Positions 29,064-39,331 of a stretch of 64,000 nt of DNA are shown here, in pieces. Within the stretch, counting starts at the first letter, position 1. Each line of letters opens with the position of its first letter. The stretch is from an uncultured Pelagibacteraceae bacterium (lineage in GTDB: Bacteria; Pseudomonadota; Alphaproteobacteria; Pelagibacterales; Pelagibacteraceae). The stretch is taken from positions 1 to 64,000 of the forward strand of contig CACBLI010000006.1 in assembly GCA_902540235.1 (NCBI GenBank), written 5' to 3'. The position numbers were made by a program, and so were the translations under genes. Under the pieces are notes generated by a model. That model was not told where the DNA came from. It did no database searches and was given only the letters and a program-made list of their open reading frames with translations.

Positions 29064-29762
29064 ATGAGCAATATTAGATTATTTTTTTTGGATTCACTGT
29101 CAGTGAATATGAATGGTAAGTTAGATAAGTCACAATCACATTATTTAACAAAAGTAATGAGAATAAATGAAAATGAGGTTTTTTCGTTATTCAATAACAA
29201 TGGTGAATGGGTAGCTAAAATTTTAAGAATTTCAAAAAGTATTGTTGAATTTAAAGTTATAAAAAAACTAAGACAAAAGGAAAAAATAAAAGAATTATGG
29301 TTGGCATTTTCTCCAATTAAATCAAATTATCAAAATTTTATGATCCAAAAAGCTACGGAGTTGGGAGTTACGAAATTTATACCAATTATTTTTGAAAGGA
29401 CAATCGTTAGAAAAATAAACAAAGAACGTTTTAAAAAAATAGTTATTGAGGCAAGTGAACAATCAAATCGTATTAACGTACCATTAATTGAACCTACTCA
29501 AAATTTGGATAATCTTTTAAAAAATTCAATGGACCTAATTTTCACTGACTTAAACTCGACTAATACTAAACTTGATAAATCAAAATTTACAAATAAACCA
29601 GTTTGTATAATTATAGGACCAGAGGGTGATTTTTCAGAAGCAGAAAGAGCGAAGATTCTTTCTTTTAGAGGAGTCCAGCCATTCAAAATCAATGAGAATA
29701 TTTTAAGATCAGAAACGGCAGTGATATCAGCAATTTCAATCGTAAATTATGCAATTAATTGA
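29064..29762 (+). CDS. rsmE: 16S rRNA (uracil1498-N3)-methyltransferase RsmE
   Basis: 232 residues. The SPOUT-fold motifs GPEGDFSEAE near residue 190 and LRSETAVISAISIVNY at the C-terminus, together with the central KATELGVTKFIPIIFERT and EQSNRINVP, are diagnostic of RsmE. It methylates U1498 of 16S rRNA. The usual neighbour in some alphaproteobacteria is ubiA; here it precedes the cox operon by 59 nt. Confidence 0.96.
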   Translation: MSNIRLFFLDSLSVNMNGKLDKSQSHYLTKVMRINENEVFSLFNNNGEWVAKILRISKSIVEFKVIKKLRQKEKIKELWLAFSPIKSNYQNFMIQKATELGVTKFIPIIFERTIVRKINKERFKKIVIEASEQSNRINVPLIEPTQNLDNLLKNSMDLIFTDLNSTNTKLDKSKFTNKPVCIIIGPEGDFSEAERAKILSFRGVQPFKINENILRSETAVISAISIVNYAIN

Positions 29763-29821
29763 TAAATTGTCGCGAAAACTAAAGTGTAATTTTTATAAAA
29801 GAGCTTTATATAGCTATTAAA

Positions 29822-30634
29822 ATGAAAAAAATTTTTATTATATTTTTAAGTCTTTTATCATCTAGCAGTGCTTTAGCAAACCAACCCTTTGATTGGCAAC
29901 TAGGGTTTCAAAAAGCTGCCTCAGAGTCTATGAGAGATATTGTTGCTTTCCATAACAATCTTTTATTGCCAATTATTATCGCAATCAGCGTGTTTGTTTT
30001 ATTTTTAATGTTGTATGCTTGCATAAGATTTAGAGCTTCAGCAAATCCAAACCCATCTAAAAGAACACATAATGTTACTGTAGAAATTTTATGGACTTTA
30101 ATACCATGTTTAATTTTGATTGTGATGGCGGTACCGTCATTTAAGATTTTATATAAACAAGATACTATTCCGAAAGCGGATCTAACAATAAAAGCGATTG
30201 GCTACCAGTGGTATTGGGGTTATGAGTATCCAGACGAAAATATAATTTTTGAGTCTTATATGATTGAGGATAAAGATTTAAAAGCTGATCAACCTAGATT
30301 ACTTGCTGTAGATAATGAGGTTGTAGTTCCAGTAAATAAAGTTGTTAAAGTTCTGATAACAGCAAATGATGTATTACATGCCTGGGCTTTACCGGCATTT
30401 GGTGTTAAAAGAGACGCAGTGCCTGGAAGAATTAATGAAACATGGTTTAAGGCAGAAAAAGAGGGGACATACTACGGCCAGTGTTCTGAACTTTGTGGCA
30501 TCAAACATGCATTTATGCCAATCACAGTAAAAGTTGTGAGTGAAGAAGAATATCAAGATTGGCTGTCGGAGGCGCGAGTAAAATTTGCAAAAGATGAAAT
30601 TAAAAATGATAAACTAAAAATAGCTAGTAGGTAA
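29822..30634 (+). CDS. coxB: cytochrome c oxidase subunit II
   Basis: 270 residues. A signal peptide ends near SSALA (residue 19), then two membrane helices, then the periplasmic cupredoxin domain. The CuA ligands are visible in YYGQCSELCGIKHAFMP and the His in VLHAWALPAFGVK; the aromatic motif YQWYWGYEYP is present. It accepts electrons from cytochrome c in the aa3 oxidase. It begins the cox operon, three bases before coxA. Confidence 0.98.
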   Translation: MKKIFIIFLSLLSSSSALANQPFDWQLGFQKAASESMRDIVAFHNNLLLPIIIAISVFVLFLMLYACIRFRASANPNPSKRTHNVTVEILWTLIPCLILIVMAVPSFKILYKQDTIPKADLTIKAIGYQWYWGYEYPDENIIFESYMIEDKDLKADQPRLLAVDNEVVVPVNKVVKVLITANDVLHAWALPAFGVKRDAVPGRINETWFKAEKEGTYYGQCSELCGIKHAFMPITVKVVSEEEYQDWLSEARVKFAKDEIKNDKLKIASR

Positions 30635-32266
<1,632 letters not shown>

Positions 32267-32284
32267 ATTTAGAATATAAAAGAC

Positions 32285-33196
32285 ATGAACAATGCACGGC
32301 TAAAAAAAAGAAGTTTAAGCCAAGAGGATTTATTTAACCTTTCAGAATTATTCAAACTAATGAAGCCGCGTGTAATGTCATTAGTTATTTTTACTTGTGC
32401 TGTTGGTTTATTAACAGCTCCAAATATAGTCTCAACTAAAGATGCTATAATTGGAATTTTACTAGTTTCATTGGGTGCTGGTGCTGCTGGTGCATTAAAT
32501 ATGTGGTACGAGTCTGACTTAGATGCTTTAATGTCTAGAACTTGTTTAAGGCCGATACCAACTGGCAAAGTAAACAAGAACCAAGCGTTAATATTTGGTG
32601 TAACTTTATCAATCGCATCAGTTGTAGCATTAGATTATTTTACCAATAGAATTTCAGCAACCATCTTGTTATTAACTATATTATTTTATGTGTTGGTTTA
32701 TACAATTTGGTTAAAGAGAAGAACTCCACAAAATATTGTTATAGGTGGGGCCGCAGGAGCTTTTCCTCCTGTAATAGGTTGGACAATCGCTACAGGTTCA
32801 ATGTCAATTGAACCAATTGCTTTTTTTTTAATAATATTTTTTTGGACCCCTTCTCATTTTTGGGCTTTGAGTTTGTACAAATCTGATGATTATCGTAAAG
32901 CTAAAATACCTATGCTTCCACTAACTAGTGGAATTGAAAGCACTAAAATAAATATATTTATTTACTCACTTCTAATGTTGCCAACAATTATTTTTCCATA
33001 TGTAATAGATTTTGTTGGGTTGATATTTTTAATTCCGTCATTACTTCTAACGTTCTACTATAATTATTTATGCTATGAACTACTTAAATTTAAAAAGAAT
33101 AGATTTAAACCAAAGTTTGCAAAAGCAATATTTGGATTTTCAATACTATATTTGTTTTTGATTTTTGTTCTTTTTTTGATAGATAAGATTATATGA
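32285..33196 (+). CDS. ctaB: protoheme IX farnesyltransferase
   Basis: 303 residues with about eight to nine membrane helices. The prenyl-diphosphate motif NMWYESDLDALMSRTCLRP (NxxxDxxxD) and the second LPLTSGIES region are characteristic of CtaB/CyoE. It makes heme O for subunit I. Its stop overlaps the next ATG (ATGA). Confidence 0.97.
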   Translation: MNNARLKKRSLSQEDLFNLSELFKLMKPRVMSLVIFTCAVGLLTAPNIVSTKDAIIGILLVSLGAGAAGALNMWYESDLDALMSRTCLRPIPTGKVNKNQALIFGVTLSIASVVALDYFTNRISATILLLTILFYVLVYTIWLKRRTPQNIVIGGAAGAFPPVIGWTIATGSMSIEPIAFFLIIFFWTPSHFWALSLYKSDDYRKAKIPMLPLTSGIESTKINIFIYSLLMLPTIIFPYVIDFVGLIFLIPSLLLTFYYNYLCYELLKFKKNRFKPKFAKAIFGFSILYLFLIFVLFLIDKII

Positions 33197-33318
33197 TTAC
33201 GCCAGATAAAAGAACAAAAAGAAAAAACATATTTACAGCAGTAGCAATAATTGCATTTATGATTTTTCTTTTCTTATTTACCCTATATAACACCGGAGTA
33301 TTTGATAGATCTATATGA
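33193..33318 (+). CDS. small CoxF-like oxidase assembly protein (41 aa)
   Basis: A 41-residue frame that links ctaB and ctaG through an ATGA overlap at each end, leaving no doubt that it is translated as part of the operon. A basic N-terminus (ITPDKRTKRKN) is followed by one membrane helix at about residues 13-32 and the C-terminal NTGVFDRSI. Alphaproteobacteria commonly carry a one-helix CoxF-type protein here, with a similar basic start and a short G-x-x-x-x-R-x-I type end. The assignment is based on position and architecture. Confidence 0.8.
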   Translation: MITPDKRTKRKNIFTAVAIIAFMIFLFLFTLYNTGVFDRSI

Positions 33319-33848
33319 TTGAGAAAAAAAAATTAACCCCATTAGTTCTTGCTGGCATTTTTGTTTTAATGCTGGGCTTGTCTTATGCCTCTGTACCACT
33401 TTATGAAATTTTCTGTAGAGTAACAGGCTTCGGAGGAACAACACAAGTTGCCAATAATGCTCCAAAAATTGTTTTAGATAAAGTAGTAAGTGTTAGGTTT
33501 GATACCAATGTGAATAATTTACCATGGGACTTTAAAGCTAAAAAAAATGTGATGGATGTTAAAGTTGGTCAAGTTAACAAAATAGAGTTTGAAGTTTTAA
33601 ATTATAGTGACGAACTTACAGCAGGAGTTGCAAGTTTTAATGTGTCACCTTCAAGTTTTGGAAAATATTACAGTAAATTAGGTTGCTTTTGTTTTGAGAA
33701 ACAAGAACTAAAAGCTGGAGAAAAAGCTACATACGTTATGACTTTCTATTTGGATCCAGAGATGGTTAATGATGCAACTGTAAAAAATTTAGAAGATGTG
33801 ACTATGTCATATACTTTTTTCTCGACAGATTATTATAAACAATCATAA
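33315..33848 (+). CDS. ctaG: cytochrome c oxidase assembly protein CtaG/Cox11
   Basis: 177 residues. One N-terminal membrane helix, the SYASVPLYEIFCRVTGFGG motif, and the copper-binding GCFCFEKQELKAGE near residue 120 are diagnostic of Cox11. It delivers copper to CuB of subunit I on the periplasmic side. It starts in an ATGA overlap with the small one-helix protein and precedes coxC by 8 nt. Confidence 0.97.
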   Translation: MIEKKKLTPLVLAGIFVLMLGLSYASVPLYEIFCRVTGFGGTTQVANNAPKIVLDKVVSVRFDTNVNNLPWDFKAKKNVMDVKVGQVNKIEFEVLNYSDELTAGVASFNVSPSSFGKYYSKLGCFCFEKQELKAGEKATYVMTFYLDPEMVNDATVKNLEDVTMSYTFFSTDYYKQS

Positions 33849-33856
33849 TTTAAAAT

Positions 33857-34645
33857 ATGTCAGCTGAAAAAAAACACGATTATCACCTTGTGGACCCAAG
33901 CCCTTGGCCAATATATGTATCATTTTCTTGTTTGGTTTTAGCCTTAGGTTCAGTTTATTATATGCACTCGGACGTTTCTTGGGGAATGTATTTGGGTTTT
34001 GCACTTTTAATTTATGGTGCATACATGTGGTTTAGGGATGTTGTCATTGAGGCAGAACATCAAGGACATCACACACCTGTAGTTCAAATACATCATCGAT
34101 ATGGAATGACTTTATTTATCGCCTCTGAGGTTATGTTTTTTGTTGCTTGGTTTTGGGCATACTTTGATGTAAGTCTTTTCCCAAATGAATTTGTTGGAAA
34201 TGTATGGCCACCAAAAGATATTAAAACTTTTGACCCTTGGGATATTCCATTAATAAATACTTTGGTACTTTTATTGTCAGGAACTACTGTAACATGGTCA
34301 CATCATGCGCTTCTTGAGAATGATAGAAAAAGTTTTATTCAAGGATTGGTGTTGACGGTTATTCTAGGTGTCTGTTTTACTGCACTCCAAGCTTACGAAT
34401 ATCATCATGCAACATTTGCTTTTTCAGATCATATCTACGGATCAGTATTTTATATGGCAACAGGATTTCATGGTTTCCATGTGATTGTAGGAACAATATT
34501 CTTGGCTGTATGTTTGTGGAGAGGAAAGCTAGGTCATTTTAACAAAGATCACCACTTTGGTTTTGAGGCGGCAGCATGGTACTGGCACTTTGTTGACGTA
34601 GTATGGCTATTCTTATTTGCTGCAATATATATTTGGGGAAGCTAA
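33857..34645 (+). CDS. coxC: cytochrome c oxidase subunit III
   Basis: 262 residues, seven membrane helices. Typical segments include HDYHLVDPSPWPIY, FIASEVMFFVAWFWAYF, TGFHGFHVIVGTIFL and the C-terminal EAAAWYWHFVDVVWLFLF. It is part of the aa3 oxidase. It lies 9 nt before the surf1 TTG. Confidence 0.98.
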   Translation: MSAEKKHDYHLVDPSPWPIYVSFSCLVLALGSVYYMHSDVSWGMYLGFALLIYGAYMWFRDVVIEAEHQGHHTPVVQIHHRYGMTLFIASEVMFFVAWFWAYFDVSLFPNEFVGNVWPPKDIKTFDPWDIPLINTLVLLLSGTTVTWSHHALLENDRKSFIQGLVLTVILGVCFTALQAYEYHHATFAFSDHIYGSVFYMATGFHGFHVIVGTIFLAVCLWRGKLGHFNKDHHFGFEAAAWYWHFVDVVWLFLFAAIYIWGS

Positions 34646-34654
34646 TTTTGGATC

Positions 34655-35308
34655 TTGAAACATAAATTTTTATTTTCAGTTTTTATAATATTCTTTATAT
34701 TAGTTTTTATCGCGTTAGGAACTTGGCAGATAATTCGTCTGAATTGGAAGAATAATCTTATTCTAGAAATTGAAAATTCTTTAAAAAATCCTCCAGTTCA
34801 ACTTTCACAATCTAATCAAAAAAATTATCTCAAAATTAAAACATCGGGCAGTGTTGATTTTGAGAAACAAATTTACTTATATAATTTGAATGACTCTGGA
34901 ACACCTGGGTTTGAAGTTTTTAATCCAATTATAATTAATGGCGAAAACTATTTACTTAATAGAGGATGGATACCATTTGAAAAAAAAAATATGCCTGAGA
35001 TAAATATATTAGATCAAAATAATATATTTGGAACTATTAAAACACAGAGAAGAAAAAATATATTTAAACCAGATAATGATATTAAAGAAAATTACTGGTT
35101 TAGTTTAGATAGGGAAGATATTTTAAAATTTACTGGTAAAAAGTTTTCTAAGTACATAATATATTTGGATGGAAATTATCAATTTCCAAGACCAATAAAA
35201 ATTACTGCTAATATTTCTAATAATCATAAAAAATATGCAATGACATGGTTTTCATTAGCGATTTCAATTTTTTTGCTATATCTATATTTTAGAAAAAAAA
35301 ATTACTAA
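34655..35308 (+). CDS. SURF1 family oxidase assembly protein
   Basis: 217 residues beginning at a TTG; an in-frame stop at 34643 excludes a start further upstream. The two-helix topology (residues ~5-25 and ~195-212) with a periplasmic domain, the GTWQIIRLNWKN motif, and LNRGWIPFEKK fit the SURF1 (Shy1) family, which helps place heme a. It ends directly before the thrC ATG. Confidence 0.9.
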   Translation: MKHKFLFSVFIIFFILVFIALGTWQIIRLNWKNNLILEIENSLKNPPVQLSQSNQKNYLKIKTSGSVDFEKQIYLYNLNDSGTPGFEVFNPIIINGENYLLNRGWIPFEKKNMPEINILDQNNIFGTIKTQRRKNIFKPDNDIKENYWFSLDREDILKFTGKKFSKYIIYLDGNYQFPRPIKITANISNNHKKYAMTWFSLAISIFLLYLYFRKKNY

Positions 35309-36682
35309 ATGAACTACATCAGCACAAGAAATAATCAGAAAAATTTTACTTTTAGGGACGTTTTTCTTAAAGGTTTAGCAGATGACGGGGGGCTATTCGT
35401 ACCTCAATCAATTAAAAAATTTAAAAAAGAGGAATTAGATAATTTAAAAAACCTTAGTTACAATGATTTGGCAGCTGAAATAATTTACCCGTTCATAGGG
35501 GATTTCATGTCTAAAGATAACTTAATCTCTATGATTTCAAAATCATACTCAAATTTCAGATCTAAAGATGTTGTAAAAATATCAGACTTGGGAAATTTAA
35601 AAGTTTTAGAGCTATTTCATGGCCCTACTCTAGCTTTCAAAGATATAGCTATGCAACTAATAGGTAATTTTTACCAATATCATTTAACACGTGATCAAAA
35701 AAAAATTAATATAATAGTGGCAACTTCAGGCGACACTGGTGCAGCTGCTATAGACGCCTTAAAAGGAAAAGCCAATTTGAATGTTTTTGTATTACATCCA
35801 AATAATAAAATTTCAGCAGTGCAAAGAAAATTAATGACCATCCATGAAGACAGAAATGTATTTAATATTGCAGTTGAGGGAAATTTTGATGATTGCCAAA
35901 ATTTAGTAAAAGCAATGTTTAACGACGAAAAATTTTCTGAAAAAATAAATATGTCTGGTGTAAATTCAATTAATTGGGCAAGAATTGTTGCTCAATCTGT
36001 ATATTATTTTTACGCTTACTTTAGAGTTGAAAATGGTCAACCTTTGTCCTTTTCTGTTCCTACTGGAAACTTTGGTGATATTTACGCAGGCTACTTGGCA
36101 AAAAAACTAGGTCTTCCAATTGATAGATTAATTGTAGCAACAAATAAAAATGACATACTACACAGAGCTATTTCTGATGGTGATTACAATCAAAAGAAAG
36201 TTGAAGAAACAAATACACCAAGTATGGATATACAAATAGCAAGTAATTTCGAAAGGCTTTTATATGACGTAAAAAATTGCAACTCAGAAGTTACAAAAGA
36301 TGTAATGGCTGAAATAAAAAATAATACTTATAAAATTGACAAAAACGATCTAGATAAAATTAAAAAGAATTTTGTATCCGAGATGCTTAATGAAAATGAG
36401 ACTATTGAAATGATAAAGATAATCAATGATGAACATCAGGTGGTAGTAGACCCACATACTGCAGTAGGCATCGGTGCTGTAAGAAAATTAGGATTAGAAA
36501 AAAATTGTGTTGTATTATCAACTGCACACCCATGCAAATTTCCAAAAGCAATAGAGGATGCGATATCAAAAACCGAAAATTTACCAAATAGTCTAAAATA
36601 TGTTAATGATAGAAAAGAAAAATTTAAACTCCTTTCTAACGATATTACAAAAGTTAAAAAATATATAATGAATTCGATATGA
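35309..36682 (+). CDS. thrC: threonine synthase
   Basis: 457 residues, PLP enzyme. The N-terminus YISTRNNQKNFTFRDVFLKG, the lysine segment LFHGPTLAFKDIAMQLIG, and ATSGDTGAAAIDALKGK are diagnostic. It converts O-phosphohomoserine to threonine. thrB, the preceding step, is on the other strand ~2 kb away. It starts at the surf1 stop and overlaps the peroxiredoxin gene (ATGA). The surf1-thrC order is common in alphaproteobacteria. Confidence 0.98.
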   Translation: MNYISTRNNQKNFTFRDVFLKGLADDGGLFVPQSIKKFKKEELDNLKNLSYNDLAAEIIYPFIGDFMSKDNLISMISKSYSNFRSKDVVKISDLGNLKVLELFHGPTLAFKDIAMQLIGNFYQYHLTRDQKKINIIVATSGDTGAAAIDALKGKANLNVFVLHPNNKISAVQRKLMTIHEDRNVFNIAVEGNFDDCQNLVKAMFNDEKFSEKINMSGVNSINWARIVAQSVYYFYAYFRVENGQPLSFSVPTGNFGDIYAGYLAKKLGLPIDRLIVATNKNDILHRAISDGDYNQKKVEETNTPSMDIQIASNFERLLYDVKNCNSEVTKDVMAEIKNNTYKIDKNDLDKIKKNFVSEMLNENETIEMIKIINDEHQVVVDPHTAVGIGAVRKLGLEKNCVVLSTAHPCKFPKAIEDAISKTENLPNSLKYVNDRKEKFKLLSNDITKVKKYIMNSI

Positions 36683-37167
36683 AACTTAAAATAAAAGATC
36701 AACTACCAGATACAGAGATTTTTCAACTTGTTGATGGAGAACCTCAAAAAAGTAAACTAAGAGAAACTATTGGTAATGGTAAAATTGTTTTGTTTGGTTT
36801 ACCTGGTGCATTTACATCAACTTGCTCCAAACTTCACCTGCCAGGTTTTGTCGCAAATGCAGATAAAATCAAAGCAAAAGGAATAAAAAATATATTTTGT
36901 TTATCAGTAAATGATCCCTATGTGATGCATGGCTGGGGAGAGATTAATAATACTGGAGATAAAATAAAAATGTTATCTGATCCGTATTTGTTATTTACTA
37001 AAGCAATAGGGGCAGAAGTTGATAGAAATTCAAAAGGAATGGGAATTAGATCTAATCGTTATTTAATGGTAATTGAAGATTTCATGGTTATTAATATTCA
37101 TGTTGAAAAAGAAACTAAAGAATGTGGTTTAAGCTCAGCAGAAAATTTGTTAAATAATTTATTATAA
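36679..37167 (+). CDS. peroxiredoxin (Prx5-type)
   Basis: 162 residues. The peroxidatic cysteine lies in LPGAFTSTCSKLHLPGF, and CLSVNDPYVMHGW follows; both are typical of the AhpE/Prx5-like glutaredoxin-dependent peroxiredoxins. It reduces hydroperoxides in the cytoplasm. Its translation is coupled to thrC by an ATGA overlap and it closes the cox-thrC run, a sensible partner for respiration. Confidence 0.92.
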   Translation: MKLKIKDQLPDTEIFQLVDGEPQKSKLRETIGNGKIVLFGLPGAFTSTCSKLHLPGFVANADKIKAKGIKNIFCLSVNDPYVMHGWGEINNTGDKIKMLSDPYLLFTKAIGAEVDRNSKGMGIRSNRYLMVIEDFMVINIHVEKETKECGLSSAENLLNNLL

Positions 37168-37177
37168 ATAAAGAAGT

Positions 37178-37196
37178 TATAATGATTATCATTTTT
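37178..37196 (+). promoter_or_regulatory. Fur-box-like palindrome overlapping a TATAAT
   Basis: This 19-mer matches the classical GATAATGATAATCATTATC Fur box at 15 positions by my count, with a perfect 13-base core palindrome (AATGAT T ATCATT). Its first six bases are TATAAT. It lies 9 nt before the FkbM-type gene at 37205. It may be an iron-regulated promoter, though no -35 element is visible and A+T-rich DNA makes chance matches more likely. Confidence 0.4.
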
Positions 37197-37204
37197 AAAA
37201 AATT

Positions 37205-37849
37205 ATGATTGAAAAATTTTATACGAAGACAGGCATGTATATTGATTGGCAACAGTTAAACAGTTTGCCTGAGATTGATACTTTTATAGATATTGGAGTT
37301 GGACCTAAAGGAACAGAAGATTTGTACGATGTCTTTAAAAAAGCAAACCTTATACTTATTGACCCGATTGACGAAGCAAAAGAATACGCAAACCAATTAT
37401 CAAAACTTAGAAATGTTGTTTTCATTCAAAGCGCTCTTGGAAAAGATGACAATATTCATAAAAGCATGAAGTTACAGAAGGAAAGAGGATTAAGTTCTTT
37501 TTTAGAAATTTCTCCAATAAATGTGGAAGATAATTATACAGAAATAAAAAAATTCAAAATTTCAAAATTAGATACATTATTAAATAATAAAAATAAGCTT
37601 GGTAGAATTGGAATTAAAATAGATGTTGAAGGCTATGAGCTAGATGTAATTTTGGGCGCTGCTGAAACATTAAAATATACAAAGTTTGTAATTGCTGAGG
37701 TTAGACATAATCATGAGTCCCTCAAAGGAGTATATAAACTTCATGAATTTATAAGTGCAATGAATAAAAACAACTTTACTTTATCAAAAATATTAACCGC
37801 AAAACCCTTTATTGCTGATTTATGTTTTCAGTCAAATAATGAATTATAA
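37205..37849 (+). CDS. FkbM-family methyltransferase-like protein
   Basis: 214 residues. The motifs TFIDIGVGPKGTEDLYDVF (SAM loop), LILIDPIDEAKEYANQL, FIQSALGKDDN and GIKIDVEGYELDVILGA (the D-x-EG-x-E/D signature) place it in the FkbM group. The target is unknown. It stands 37 nt after the peroxiredoxin gene, possibly under its own promoter at the Fur-like palindrome. It differs strongly from the other FkbM-type protein at 8863-9558, so it is not a recent duplicate. Confidence 0.85.
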   Translation: MIEKFYTKTGMYIDWQQLNSLPEIDTFIDIGVGPKGTEDLYDVFKKANLILIDPIDEAKEYANQLSKLRNVVFIQSALGKDDNIHKSMKLQKERGLSSFLEISPINVEDNYTEIKKFKISKLDTLLNNKNKLGRIGIKIDVEGYELDVILGAAETLKYTKFVIAEVRHNHESLKGVYKLHEFISAMNKNNFTLSKILTAKPFIADLCFQSNNEL

Positions 37850-37884
37850 TTATAGAGGTTAATGATAACTAGCTTTAATATTTA

Positions 37885-37910
37885 TTAGGAAGCTTGTTTA
37901 ATAATCCTAA
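37885..37910. repeat. weak inverted repeat in the convergent gap
   Basis: TTAGGA and TCCTAA separated by 14 bases, in the 84-nt gap between the FkbM-type gene and rnhA. There is no T-run on either side, so it is a poor intrinsic terminator. I see nothing else in this gap. Confidence 0.25.
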
Positions 37911-37933
37911 ATTTACTATTAAAAAATTTTGTA

Positions 37934-38365
37934 TTAACGTTCTTTTAAGTTGGTAGCATCTCTAGCAAGAGAATCTACTTCATTATTTAATTTATCAGAT
38001 GAGTGAGCTTTCACCCAATTCCAACTTATCTCAAATTCATTATTTAATAGATCTAACTCAGCCCAAAGCTCTTTATTACTGACCTCTTTTTTGTTTGCAG
38101 TTTTCCACCCATTTTTTTTCCAATTATGTATCCACTCTGTTATCCCAGACTGAACATATTTAGAATCTGTAAAAATTTGAACCTTGCTACCTTTTGGAAT
38201 TTCTTTGAGGGCTTTTATTGGAGCAAGTAACTCCATCTGATTATTTGTGGTAACTTTTTTACCTCCTTTTATTTTAGTTTTTTTACCATCATTTATTATT
38301 ATCGCTGCCCAACCACCTTTACCTGGATTTCCAATACATGAACCGTCAGTGTATATTTTGATCAT
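37934..38365 (-). CDS. rnhA: ribonuclease HI
   Basis: 143 residues. The catalytic carboxylates are visible in KIYTDGSCIGNPGKGGWAA, NNQMELLAPIKAL, FTDSKYVQSGI and the C-terminal NNEVDSLARDA. It degrades RNA in RNA-DNA hybrids. It is the last gene of the long minus-strand run, 3 nt after thrB. RNase HII (rnhB) is also in this window. Confidence 0.98.
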   Translation of the reverse strand: MIKIYTDGSCIGNPGKGGWAAIIINDGKKTKIKGGKKVTTNNQMELLAPIKALKEIPKGSKVQIFTDSKYVQSGITEWIHNWKKNGWKTANKKEVSNKELWAELDLLNNEFEISWNWVKAHSSDKLNNEVDSLARDATNLKER

Positions 38366-38368
38366 AAA

Positions 38369-39331
38369 TTATAAATAATCTTTATAAGTTTTTAATTTGT
38401 TGTGTGTTACTAACTTTTGATAATATTCTTTAGGATTTTTAATTTTAATAAGTGCTCTCTTTGGAGTGTTAGTATAGTCGTAAAGCCTGGTAAGATAATA
38501 TCTTAATGCAGCACCTCGACATAAAATATTCAATGAATTTTTTTCTTTGTTAGAGAGTTTTTTTATTTTTTCATACCCCTTAATAAGATTCTTCACCTTT
38601 TTTTTATTGAGATAAAATTTTGAATTGACTTGATCAAAGCATAATGCGTTCACGCATATAGCAATTTCATACATGAAATAGTCATTAGCCGCAAAGTAGA
38701 AGTCAATTATTCCAGATATTTTATTATCTTTAAAAAAAATATTATCAATAAACAAATCTCCATGAATAATTCCACTGGGTAATTGTTTTGGCCAGTTTTT
38801 ATTTATATTGTGTAAGTTTATCTTTAAAAATTTTTTTAAGTTTTCAAATTCACCTGATTTCAACGTAATCTTATTAACTAATGGTTTGAGTTTTTTGATA
38901 CCCATTGAATTAACTCTGGAAAGCTTGATTTTTTTTGTATACATATGAATTTGTGCAATTAACCTTCCTACTTCATAACAATTTCTGTTAGTTAAATTTT
39001 TTTTATCTTTTCCTTTCAAAAATGAAACAATACATGCTGTCTTATTCTGGATATTAATTAAAAATTTACCTTTTTTATTTTTTAAAGGTTTAGGGCAATT
39101 TACACCTAGGGAACTTAATCGATCCATCAAATTGATAAAAAATGGTATTTCTCTTTTCAAAACTCTTTTTTCGAAAATTGTAAGAATAAATTTACTATTT
39201 TTCGATTTTAATAAATAATTTGTGTTTTCAATCCCTTGCTTAATACCTTTAAAACTCTTGAAATTTTCAATATTAAATTTTTTATTGATTAAGGAAATAT
39301 CATTTTTACTGATCTTAGTATAAACAGCCAT
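38369..39331 (-). CDS. thrB: homoserine kinase (type II, APH fold)
   Basis: 320 residues of the aminoglycoside phosphotransferase-like fold. The start MAVYTKISKNDISLINKKF resembles alphaproteobacterial ThrB, and the catalytic loop GIIHGDLFIDNIFF and GIIDFYFAANDYFMYEIAI are intact. It phosphorylates homoserine, supplying the ThrC found at 35309. It follows ispH with no gap and precedes rnhA, an order (ispH-thrB-rnhA) typical of the class. Confidence 0.95.
   Translation of the reverse strand: MAVYTKISKNDISLINKKFNIENFKSFKGIKQGIENTNYLLKSKNSKFILTIFEKRVLKREIPFFINLMDRLSSLGVNCPKPLKNKKGKFLINIQNKTACIVSFLKGKDKKNLTNRNCYEVGRLIAQIHMYTKKIKLSRVNSMGIKKLKPLVNKITLKSGEFENLKKFLKINLHNINKNWPKQLPSGIIHGDLFIDNIFFKDNKISGIIDFYFAANDYFMYEIAICVNALCFDQVNSKFYLNKKKVKNLIKGYEKIKKLSNKEKNSLNILCRGAALRYYLTRLYDYTNTPKRALIKIKNPKEYYQKLVTHNKLKTYKDYL

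Noticed and set aside
29763-29821. A clear sigma70 promoter for the cox operon
   Set aside because: TATAAA and TTGTCG are present but 21 bases apart; no properly spaced pair, so no promoter is called.
37850-37933. An intrinsic terminator in the FkbM/rnhA convergent gap
   Set aside because: Only a 6-bp stem with a 14-base loop and no T-run; it is listed as a weak inverted repeat.
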